Assembly: GCA_026395775.1 (NCBI GenBank)
Contig: JAPLYA010000035.1
Location: 1 to 12,881 of the forward strand
Length of the DNA stretch: 12,881 nucleotides
Source of the DNA: Candidatus Pacearchaeota archaeon
GTDB lineage: Archaea; Nanobdellota; Nanobdellia; Pacearchaeales; GW2011-AR1
Reading direction: 5' to 3'
Shown one piece after another: positions 1-7,377 of this stretch. Every line of letters begins with the position of its first letter. Position 1 is the stretch's first letter. Both the position numbers and the translations under genes were made by a program. Under the pieces are notes generated by a model that was given only the letters and a program-made list of their open reading frames with translations, did no database searches and was not told where the DNA came from.

Positions 1-1
1 T

Positions 2-3000
2 AATAAAATAGAAAAAAGTTGGTTTGCTAAGTTTCTTGCTGAATGGTTATCAAAAACCAGTATTCATTTGGTTTCTGCTGCTCAGGTTTTCAACTGCTGC
101 CCTATTTTAAAAAACTCAAGTGTCAGTTGTCAGGATTTGCCTGCTGAAACTTGCTCTAGCCAGTGTTCTGTTTCCTGTTTGCCTGCAACCTGCCAACAAA
201 CAGCTTCGTGCAAGCTGGGTTGTTGCTTTGATTCTACCCAAGGAACTTGTGCTAGAAATACTCCTAAAACATTATGTCAACAGCAACAAGGAACATGGAA
301 AGATGATGCTGTCTGCAATACTCCCGAATGTCAACTTGGTTGTTGTATTCTTGGAAGTAACACTGATTTTGTTACAGAGAAAAGATGCCAGTATTTGTCA
401 AGTGTAAATGGATTTGCTCTAGATTTTAAAAAAGAAGCTAATAATGAACTATCTTGCATTATTTTATCTAGACAACAATCTGTTGGAGCTTGTGTTATCT
501 CTGCTGAAAATGCAAATAATTGCAGATTTTTAAGTAAAGTTGAATGCTTGAAATTGCAAGGCAATTTTAATGAAGGACAACTCTGCTCTTCAACTAGTTT
601 AAACACAAGTTGTTCAAGAACAACAGAAACAACTTGTGTTGATGGAAAAGATGAAGTTTATTTTCTAGACTCGTGTGGCAATGTTGCTAATATCTACAAT
701 TCCAATAAAGCAAATGATGCTGCCTATTGGAATGAGATTATTGATAAAAATAATAGCTGCAACCCCAGTTCAGGAAATATAAATAGTCAGAGTTGTGGAA
801 ATTGCAATTATTTTCTTGGGAGCAAATGCTCTCTAGAAGGAAAGAAAAATGTTTGCATTGACTTGAATTGCAAAAATGCTCCGGATATTGTTGATGCATT
901 TGGAAATGTTGTTTCTGGGCAAGATAGAAAAAATGGAGAATCCTGGTGTGTTTATGATTCTGCAATTGGCCAAGGTAAGGATGTGGTTGGAAGCAGACAA
1001 TGGAGATATTCTTGCATAGATGGAAAAGTGCAAGTAGAGCCTTGCGAGGATTATAGGCAAGGATTGTGTGTTGAATCTTCTGTTGAAGGAAATGGAGAAA
1101 GCATGAGTTTTGCTTCTTGTCGTCCAAATAGATGGAGAGAATGTTTGGATTATAATAAGCTAGCTAGCACAGGAAATAGTTCTAGCAAATCTAGCTCATC
1201 AAGTTCAAGTAAAAAAACCTCGGGAATAACAGGCAATAGTATTCTGGGCATATTTGGAGGAGGTTCTGATAAAGAATCAGAGGGCACGGGAGAAAAAATT
1301 AGTTATAATAAGGTTATTGATAAATGCAAAGCTAATTCTGATTGTTACTTAAAACAATTTGATTTTGGAGTGGGATATAATTTTGTTCAGTGTCTTCCTA
1401 GTTATCCACCAGGATTTGTTCTTCAAGCTCAGGATATTTCTGAGACTGATAAAGGGGGAACTTGCTCTCAGGCTAGTTTCCAATGCAAGAAAATTGAAGT
1501 TAAAAGCATGATGACTGGCTGGAAGTGTGTTGCTGGCTGTGATTGCGGGACAATCAAATATACCCAGCAAATGAATGATTGGTGTTCTAGTTTAGGAGAT
1601 TGCGGAGCTGATGCTAATATTGCTGGAAAAACAACAGATGATGGATATACTGCTGATAACTCTGTTAAAATTGATGCAAATCAATATGCTAAAAATGCTG
1701 TGCCTGTAAAAGGGCAGAAAGCTGACCCTGGAAATTTAACTGAATTATTGGGAATGATTTCTCCGGGAAATGCAGAAGATTATCCTTCAGAAGGCGGGCC
1801 TATTAAGTCAATTCCTGCTTTGATTATGGCTCAAGTTGGAAAGGGGGCTGTTGCTGGGTTACTTTCTGCTGCACTTAGTGGGGGGGGTACATATGCTTAT
1901 GGTACATTTGGGAATCTCTTTGCTGTTGGCTCTTCGGCAACTGGGGCAGAAGTAGCTGGGCCGATAGTTGGCGGGCAAGCAACTGCTGTTTCTCAATTAA
2001 CCCCTCTTGGCTCTGGATTAGCAGGAGCAGCATCTGCAGGAATGGGCGCATTGGCGGGGGCGACTGTCGGAACTTTAATCGCAACAATGTTCGGATTAAA
2101 GGGACAAGATGCTTATACTGTTGGTTGTATGACTGGAAGTATTTCTGCTGTTGTTTCTGTAGCTTCTACTGGCGCTCTTGGGCCATTTGCGGCAGGGGTT
2201 GCTAATGCCCCGGCGACGGCAATATTGGGGCAATCTGCATTTGGGGGTTTGGGAATTTTTGGACCTGTTGTAGCAGCAATACCTTGGGCAATTGTAATAG
2301 CAATTATTCTCTCTTTAATGTTCGGCCAAAGTGAAGCACCTCGCGAGACTATTTATGAATTCAAATGCATGCAGTGGCAAGCTCCTACTGGTGGGGATGA
2401 TTGTGAGAAATGCAATAATGATTTGAAACCTTGTTCTAGATATAGATGTTCTAGTTTAGGACAAACTTGCGAGCTATTGAATGAGGGGACAGGAATTGAA
2501 CTGTGTGTAAAGGGGGAGGATGATGGCTTGTATCCTACAATAACCCCTTGGCAAGAGATTGTGACAAAAGGTTACAAATATAGCAATATACAAGCAGATA
2601 GTTTCAAATTACTTCAAGAAAGCAATGAGTGTGTTCAGGAGTTTAAGCCGATTGTATTTGGGGTATTAACAAACGAGCCTGCTCAATGCAAGCTGGCTAT
2701 TAATCGCACAACCAATTTCGAAAATATGAATTATTATTTTGGAGACAGCAATTTGTATTCTTATAATCATTCAATTACTTTTAATTTCCCAAGTGTAGAT
2801 AGTGTTGTTTCTAGTCTTGGATTAAATGGAACAGATGCGGTTAGATTAAGATTACAACTAACACAGAAGCAAGGTGATTTGAATTTCTATGTAAGATGCC
2901 AGGATAAAAATGGAAATTTCAATCAGAAGGAATATGTTATCAAGACTTGTGTTAGAAATGGGCCTGACTTAACTCCACCTGCTATAAATTCAGCTGTTCC

Positions 3001-3823
3001 TAGAACAGGAAGTTATTTTGCTTATAATGCTACTAAACAAGAATCTACTTTTTATTTATCTGAGCCGGCTGACTGCAGATATTCAAAAGCTAATTTGAAT
3101 TATGAAGCAATGACTGAGAATATGTCCTGTTCATACAGCTTGTTTACTCCCGGCTGTTCTGTAACTTTTAATAATTTATCTTCAACAAATAAGTTCTATA
3201 TTAAATGCAAGGATCAGCCTTGGCTTGAAGATAGCAACAGATCAAGAAATATTATGAAAGAGAGTTATATTTACGAGTTGAAGCCAAGTTCTTCGAACTT
3301 GGAAATATTTGATGTTGAACCAAATTCTACAATAAAATCAGGAGTAGAGCCAATTTCAATTAATTTGAGAGTAAAAACCCGAGGAGGAGCAGATGGAACA
3401 GCAACTTGTAATTGGCAAATGAATGGGTGGCAAGATGATTTTGCTCTGACAAACTCGAATGTTCACGAATCTTATCTAAGCATGATGCTGGCAGGAGATT
3501 ATCATGTTATTGTCAATTGTAATGACGTTGCTAGTAATCAAGCTAGTAAAGAATGGGATTTCAAGCTGGACTTGGATAATGTTCCTCCAAAAATCACAAG
3601 AATTTACAATTCAGGAACATTGAAAATAGTTACAAATGAAATTGCAGAATGCAGATATGACTTGAGAGTTTGCAATTTTGTCTGGGAAAATGCAACTCAA
3701 TTCCAAACTTCTGATAATCTAGAGCATAATGCGGCCTGGGAAGCTGGCTTAACTTATTATATCAAGTGCAAGGATAACTTGGGAACAAAATCAGACACTT
3801 GCTTTATTGCGAGAACATATTAA
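2..3823 (+). CDS. Giant Cys-rich modular surface protein, 5' partial (paralogue 1)
   Basis: The frame is open to the left window edge, so the true start lies upstream; an in-frame TTG at 68 is available but I do not believe it is the start. I know no named function. Homology with the two paralogues in this window begins just after VSAAQVFNCC and defines the modules. First is a Cys-rich module (to about base 1620) with CCILG, GKDEVYFLDSCGN, GSRQWRYSC, EPCEDYRQ, CRPNRWRECL and GDCGA blocks, interrupted by a Ser-rich linker (about 1178-1225). A Gly/Ala-rich hydrophobic insertion (about 1805-2331) follows. Then comes a short CxxC module (about 2357-2500: CEKC, CSRYRC, SLGQTCELLNEGTG). The C-terminus has Ig-like repeats marked by YVRCQDKNGN, YIKCKDQPW, VNCNDVASN and YYIKCKDNLG, ending CFIARTY. 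Many NxS/T sequons and dozens of cysteines indicate an exported, disulfide-rich and possibly glycosylated protein. The visible N-terminal 25 residues are not a clear signal peptide. Confidence 0.85.
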   Translation, partial: NKIEKSWFAKFLAEWLSKTSIHLVSAAQVFNCCPILKNSSVSCQDLPAETCSSQCSVSCLPATCQQTASCKLGCCFDSTQGTCARNTPKTLCQQQQGTWKDDAVCNTPECQLGCCILGSNTDFVTEKRCQYLSSVNGFALDFKKEANNELSCIILSRQQSVGACVISAENANNCRFLSKVECLKLQGNFNEGQLCSSTSLNTSCSRTTETTCVDGKDEVYFLDSCGNVANIYNSNKANDAAYWNEIIDKNNSCNPSSGNINSQSCGNCNYFLGSKCSLEGKKNVCIDLNCKNAPDIVDAFGNVVSGQDRKNGESWCVYDSAIGQGKDVVGSRQWRYSCIDGKVQVEPCEDYRQGLCVESSVEGNGESMSFASCRPNRWRECLDYNKLASTGNSSSKSSSSSSSKKTSGITGNSILGIFGGGSDKESEGTGEKISYNKVIDKCKANSDCYLKQFDFGVGYNFVQCLPSYPPGFVLQAQDISETDKGGTCSQASFQCKKIEVKSMMTGWKCVAGCDCGTIKYTQQMNDWCSSLGDCGADANIAGKTTDDGYTADNSVKIDANQYAKNAVPVKGQKADPGNLTELLGMISPGNAEDYPSEGGPIKSIPALIMAQVGKGAVAGLLSAALSGGGTYAYGTFGNLFAVGSSATGAEVAGPIVGGQATAVSQLTPLGSGLAGAASAGMGALAGATVGTLIATMFGLKGQDAYTVGCMTGSISAVVSVASTGALGPFAAGVANAPATAILGQSAFGGLGIFGPVVAAIPWAIVIAIILSLMFGQSEAPRETIYEFKCMQWQAPTGGDDCEKCNNDLKPCSRYRCSSLGQTCELLNEGTGIELCVKGEDDGLYPTITPWQEIVTKGYKYSNIQADSFKLLQESNECVQEFKPIVFGVLTNEPAQCKLAINRTTNFENMNYYFGDSNLYSYNHSITFNFPSVDSVVSSLGLNGTDAVRLRLQLTQKQGDLNFYVRCQDKNGNFNQKEYVIKTCVRNGPDLTPPAINSAVPRTGSYFAYNATKQESTFYLSEPADCRYSKANLNYEAMTENMSCSYSLFTPGCSVTFNNLSSTNKFYIKCKDQPWLEDSNRSRNIMKESYIYELKPSSSNLEIFDVEPNSTIKSGVEPISINLRVKTRGGADGTATCNWQMNGWQDDFALTNSNVHESYLSMMLAGDYHVIVNCNDVASNQASKEWDFKLDLDNVPPKITRIYNSGTLKIVTNEIAECRYDLRVCNFVWENATQFQTSDNLEHNAAWEAGLTYYIKCKDNLGTKSDTCFIARTY
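1805..2331 (+). other. GC-rich Gly/Ala hydrophobic insertion inside paralogue 1
   Basis: This segment encodes about 175 residues dominated by Gly, Ala, Ser, Val and Ile with many small-xxx-small patterns. It ends in a strong membrane-helix candidate (VVAAIPWAIVIAIILSLMF). The paralogue at 3940 has only a short poly-Gly and amphipathic linker at the same place, so this is an insertion relative to it. Base composition differs sharply by hand count: 30 of 60 bases are G/C at 2041-2100 and 38 of 60 at 2161-2220, against 16 of 60 at 2701-2760 in the same gene. Glycine-zipper-like composition suggests membrane insertion, but the function is not known. Confidence 0.6.
1880..1887 (+). repeat. G8 homopolymer tract within the coding sequence
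   Basis: Eight consecutive G fall within Gly codons (SGGGT) near the start of the hydrophobic insertion. Loss of one G would bring an in-frame TAG about 25 codons later, ending the protein soon after the Cys-rich N-terminal module. Slippage is possible but not shown. Confidence 0.6.
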
Positions 3824-3841
3824 AGAAGTAAAAGAAAAAAT

Positions 3842-3940
3842 CTTTCAGTAAACAAGAAAGTCACAGCCGATTGGTTTGGTTAATTGTTCCGCCAATGAAA
3901 ACAATAATCAAGTATACAAAACGAAGTTAGTTATTACCAA
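3842..3940. repeat. Intergenic palindromic element, copy 1
   Basis: This fills the gap between paralogues 1 and 2. Bases 3892-3931, read in reverse complement, resemble 9957-9996 (shared blocks such as ACTTxATTATTGT and ATGG). The reverse complement of 3917-3940 resembles that of 11018-11044 (CAAAA-CGAAG-TTAGTTA). Both of these abut the start of a Cys-rich paralogue. An ATTGG/CCAAT pair (about 3870-3896) could form a hairpin. The copy is degenerate, so its outer limits are approximate. Confidence 0.45.
3912..3920 (+). promoter_or_regulatory. Possible TATA-like box for the 3940 gene
   Basis: GTATACAAA is centred about 24-25 bases upstream of the ATG at 3940, the spacing expected for a leaderless archaeal transcript. 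There is no Shine-Dalgarno-like purine run before the ATG, which fits. The box is weaker than those at 7349 and 10092 and lies inside the repeat element. Confidence 0.35.
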
Positions 3941-6900
3941 TGGAAAAAAGAGTTGAAATTATTTATTTGCTAGTTTTAGTATTTGGGATACTAACTATTC
4001 TGCCATATGTAAACGCAGCCTGCTGTCTTGATGCTGGAAAATTATGCCAAGATAATGTTGCTGGCTGTCAAAATACTAGTGTGACTAACTGTGATAATCT
4101 TGCTAGCTGCAAGCTTGGATGTTGCTATAATGGTAATCAAGGAATATGTTCTTCTAACTCTCTAAAATTATCTTGTTCTAGCCCAAGTTTATGGCAGGAA
4201 AAACCTAGCTGTGATATTCTTGATTGCAGAAGAGGTTGTTGCATTTTAGGAGAAAAAGCTGAATTTGTTACAGAAAAAGGATGTCAATATTTATCTCAGT
4301 ATTATGGTTTGCAATTTAATTTTAGAAGCAACTTGAATCAAGAAGCTTGCATAAGATTAAGTCAAGTGAGAGGAGCTTGTTTAACTTCTGCTGGTTGTAA
4401 AATTGTAACCGAGGCAGAATGTTTTAGATTAACAGGTTTGACTTCAAATTTTTATAATAATAGTTTGTGTACCAATCCTAGTTTGAACACTGGTTGTCAG
4501 AAAACTTCTCAAACAAGATGCGTGGATGGCAAGGATGAAGTTTATTTTGTTGATTCATGCGGTAATTTGGCAAATATTTATGACGCAAGCAAATTAAATA
4601 ATGCAGATTACTGGAATAGAATTTATAATAAAACAGAAAGTTGCGGGAAAAATTTAGCTAATATAAATTCAGATTGTGGAAATTGCGATTATAGCAGAGG
4701 AAGCAAATGCTCTGTTGAAACAGGAACAGCTAAATGCCAGGATTTAAGCTGTAAAGATGCTCCCTGGGTTGTTGATAATCTGGGCAAGATTATAAAAACA
4801 AAAACAAGAGCAAATGGAGAGGCGTGGTGTGTTTATGATGGAAGTGTTGGAAATGAAACAGATATTGTTGGAAGCAGGCATTGGAGATATGGTTGTGTTG
4901 ATAGAAATGTGTTAATAGAACCTTGTGATGATTTTAGACAAGAAGTTTGTGGTAAAATTGTTGATAATAAAACATTTGAGACAACTCAAGACTCAGAACA
5001 AGTTAGATGCGAAGATAATAGATGGAGAGAATGTTTGAAAGTAACGGCTGAAGTATATGCTCCTGGAACTAGTGATGATGTTAAAAAAGCTAAAACTCTT
5101 TTTGCTGAACTAGAAAAAGTAGATGCTAGGAATAACATAAGAAAAAAATGCAGTGAAATAGGGCAGTGTGATTATTATGAATTGACATTAAAAAAAACAC
5201 CAATTGTTCCAATGTGTTTGCCTAAGTTTCCAGGGGGATTAGATTTCTGGAATAATAATTCTAATAGCAAGGAAACATGTTCTATTGCTACTAACTTGCC
5301 TTATATTGGAACTTGTACTAAAATAACAAAATGTGGCTGTGTTTCTGGATGTGAATGCGGAACTGAAAAGTGGCTTGAGGAAGCAAATAAAATTTGTGCA
5401 AGCATGGGTGATTGTGGGGCTTATGTTAATATCGTTGAAGAGGTTTCCTATGATGGGTATAAATCCTGGATTGGGAAAGATGAGAACTCAAGCAAGACAA
5501 AACCTGGACCAAAACTAGTTGCAAATTACACATTATCATTGAAAGAATTTGTCAAAAAAATTACAGAAGAAAATGTTGTTGTTTACCAGAAAGAATCTCC
5601 TGTTGGAAATTTATCTTCATTTTTAGGCAAGATAAGTTCTGGTGGTGGGGGTGGGGGGATTGCTTCTTGGTTTGGTAAAATTGGAGAATTATTATTCGGA
5701 AGTGACTGCCCAACTAAGAAAAAATATTATCATTTCACATGCTTGCCTTATCAACCTCCTGCTGGAGGAAATGATTGTGAAAAATGTAATCATGATTTGA
5801 AAACGTGTTCTGAATATAGATGTAAATCACTAGGACAAGCTTGTGAACTTTTGAATAAAGGAACTGGAAATGAAAAATGTGCGTGGATTGGCAAGAATGA
5901 TACAAGCAAACCTGTAATGACTCCTTGGCAAGAAATTCTAATAAATGCTAGCTATACTAAGAAAACTTGTTCAAGCAAAGAGGGTTGCTATGAAATTTCG
6001 GGCAATGACAAGAAATGTTTAGAGCCATATACTAATTATGCAATTGGAGTCAAGTTAGATGAATTTGCCCAATGTAAACTGGACATAGAAGCAAACTCTA
6101 GCTATGAAGACATGTCAAGTTTATTTGATGAAAATTTCTATTTAAAAGAGCATTTCTTGAATATGAGTTATCCAAGTCCTGGGCATTATTATGAAGCTCT
6201 CGGTCAAGTAATAGATAATAATTACAGCTATTATGTTAAATGCCAGGATAGAAATGGAAACAAAAATCAAGATGCTTTGAGAATAGATTTTTGTGTTGAT
6301 CCTGGAGAAGACAATAATATTCCCAGAATTCTGGATACAATCCCTAGAAATAATGCTTATGTTGCCTATGGCTTATCAAGAATAGAAATATTGTTTGTAA
6401 TTAATGAGCCTTCAGAGTGCAGATGGAGTTTGACTGATGCTACATTCGAGCAGATGACTAGCAATTTTTCATGCGATTTAATGCCTGATGAAAATGAATT
6501 TAGCTATGCTTGCAATGCTACTCTCCCTTTGTCTAGCAAGAAATTCTTTGTTAGATGTAAAGATCAGCCATGGCTAACTGGAGAAAATTCAACAAAAAGA
6601 AATGCTATGACCACAAGTTTTGTTTATGAATTAAAAGATTCTCAAGAATTAAAGATAACAAGCTTGAGTCCTAATTCAACAATTATTTCTGGTGTAGCTC
6701 CTCTAGCTATAACAATAACAGCAAGAACTTCAGGAGGAGTGGATAATAAAGCAAGTTGCAAATGGAGACTTAATGGAATAGAAGATTATTTTTTGAGCAC
6801 TGACTCGAGCATTCATACTCAAGTTCTAAACATTGGGGAGGGAGATAATAACATTTTCGTTAATTGCCAGGATGTTGCTGGGAATACGGCAAGTTCACAA

Positions 6901-7167
6901 GTTAATGTTATCTTGCAAGTTGACAGACAAGCTCCAAAAATAACCCGAGTTTATAATTCAGGAAATTTGAAAATCGCCACAGATGAAGATTCTGAATGTA
7001 GATATTCTAATTCAAGATGTAGCTTTGAATGGGAAAATGCAACAGAAATGTCTGGGATATTAAGAGAACACGAGGCTGTTTGGCTTGACAACTCTATTTA
7101 TTATATTAAGTGCAAGGATTTGTATGATAATAAGCCTGATAATTGTTTTGTTGCTAAAACTTATTAA
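3940..7167 (+). CDS. Giant Cys-rich modular surface protein, full length (paralogue 2)
   Basis: This 1075-residue exported protein is colinear with paralogue 1. Residues 1-26 form a classical signal peptide (MEKR, hydrophobic core, YVNA then ACC), which supports this ATG. The Cys-rich module runs to about residue 500 (CCILG, GKDEVYFVDSCGN, GEAWCVYDG, GSRHWRYGC, EPCDDFRQ, NRWRECL, CGCVSGCECG, GDCGAY). The junction near residues 568-590 is only a poly-Gly run plus a short amphipathic stretch. The CxxC module lies at about 598-647 (CEKCNHDLKTC, SLGQACELLNKGTG). Ig-like repeats carry YYVKCQDRNGN (about 763), FFVRCKDQPW (867), IFVNCQDVAGN (971) and YYIKCKD (1053), ending CFVAKTY. There is no C-terminal membrane anchor, so the protein is secreted or held non-covalently at the surface. 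Sequons are frequent. The biological role is unknown; adhesion or envelope structure is an inference from architecture. Confidence 0.9.
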   Translation: MEKRVEIIYLLVLVFGILTILPYVNAACCLDAGKLCQDNVAGCQNTSVTNCDNLASCKLGCCYNGNQGICSSNSLKLSCSSPSLWQEKPSCDILDCRRGCCILGEKAEFVTEKGCQYLSQYYGLQFNFRSNLNQEACIRLSQVRGACLTSAGCKIVTEAECFRLTGLTSNFYNNSLCTNPSLNTGCQKTSQTRCVDGKDEVYFVDSCGNLANIYDASKLNNADYWNRIYNKTESCGKNLANINSDCGNCDYSRGSKCSVETGTAKCQDLSCKDAPWVVDNLGKIIKTKTRANGEAWCVYDGSVGNETDIVGSRHWRYGCVDRNVLIEPCDDFRQEVCGKIVDNKTFETTQDSEQVRCEDNRWRECLKVTAEVYAPGTSDDVKKAKTLFAELEKVDARNNIRKKCSEIGQCDYYELTLKKTPIVPMCLPKFPGGLDFWNNNSNSKETCSIATNLPYIGTCTKITKCGCVSGCECGTEKWLEEANKICASMGDCGAYVNIVEEVSYDGYKSWIGKDENSSKTKPGPKLVANYTLSLKEFVKKITEENVVVYQKESPVGNLSSFLGKISSGGGGGGIASWFGKIGELLFGSDCPTKKKYYHFTCLPYQPPAGGNDCEKCNHDLKTCSEYRCKSLGQACELLNKGTGNEKCAWIGKNDTSKPVMTPWQEILINASYTKKTCSSKEGCYEISGNDKKCLEPYTNYAIGVKLDEFAQCKLDIEANSSYEDMSSLFDENFYLKEHFLNMSYPSPGHYYEALGQVIDNNYSYYVKCQDRNGNKNQDALRIDFCVDPGEDNNIPRILDTIPRNNAYVAYGLSRIEILFVINEPSECRWSLTDATFEQMTSNFSCDLMPDENEFSYACNATLPLSSKKFFVRCKDQPWLTGENSTKRNAMTTSFVYELKDSQELKITSLSPNSTIISGVAPLAITITARTSGGVDNKASCKWRLNGIEDYFLSTDSSIHTQVLNIGEGDNNIFVNCQDVAGNTASSQVNVILQVDRQAPKITRVYNSGNLKIATDEDSECRYSNSRCSFEWENATEMSGILREHEAVWLDNSIYYIKCKDLYDNKPDNCFVAKTY

Positions 7168-7170
7168 TTT

Positions 7171-7285
7171 TTGTTGGTAAATTATAAACTATTTCAGTTT
7201 ACTTTTTAATTGTGCGAGCATTTGTGTTAAACCAATGAACTCCAATTTTCTCTGCATATCTAAAATTTTTCAGTTTATAATTTAG
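7171..7285. repeat. Intergenic palindromic element, copy 2
   Basis: It begins four bases after the stop of the 3940 gene. Its outer arms are a perfect 13-bp inverted repeat, TAAATTATAAACT at 7178-7190 and its complement at 7272-7284. Bases 7171-7214 match the reverse complement of 10041-10084 at 43 of 44 positions. ATTGTGCGAGCA (7209-7220) recurs in direct orientation at 9981-9992, and 7173-7204 matches 12639-12670 at 26 of 32 positions. TTAAACCAATGAAC (7227-7240) recurs inverted at 10976-10989. It is therefore the hub copy that relates to all the other clear copies. Confidence 0.75.
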
Positions 7286-7300
7286 AGAAATAACTGCGGA

Positions 7301-7321
7301 AAAAGCGAACTCTGAGCTTTT
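7301..7321 (+). other. Small hairpin between the element and the promoter
   Basis: AAAAGC (7301-7306) can pair with GCTTTT (7316-7321) around a 9-base loop. A similar AAAAGCGAA...GCTT string occurs upstream of the 11049 gene, so it may be a remnant of the repeat family rather than an independent regulator. It lies upstream of the inferred transcription start of the 7378 gene and would not be in that mRNA. Confidence 0.25.
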
Positions 7322-7344
7322 GGAGCAGGGCTAAATTCAACAAT

Positions 7345-7359
7345 AATATTTATAAACTT
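7345..7359 (+). promoter_or_regulatory. Archaeal TATA promoter, leaderless, for the 7378-9126 operon
   Basis: AATATTTATAAACTT contains TTTATAAA at 7349-7356, starting 29 bases before the ATG at 7378. With the usual archaeal TATA-to-start distance, transcription would begin at or next to the ATG, giving a leaderless mRNA. The same 15 bases occur at the same distance before the gene at 10121. Confidence 0.65.
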
Positions 7360-7377
7360 GGGAAAACTCTTGTCAAT

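Noticed and set aside
120..407. Overlapping + frames at 120-407, 5333-5518 and 11176-11442.
   Set aside because: They are out-of-frame shadows of the Cys-rich genes; the shadows at 120 and 11176 arise at the homologous place in two paralogues simply because the underlying genes are related.
1887..2210. A long Cys/Trp-rich alternative reading frame after a one-base gain in the G8 tract.
   Set aside because: It stays open for about 110 codons, but this follows from the GC-rich Gly/Ala codons being read in another phase; nothing suggests it is translated.
7165..7300. Reading the palindromes as classical integron attC sites.
   Set aside because: A GTTAAAC string (7226-7232) fits the GTTRRRY core, but it is internal, not terminal. 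The other copies do not show paired RYYYAAC and GTTRRRY ends, the genes are far longer than usual cassettes, and no integrase is in the window.
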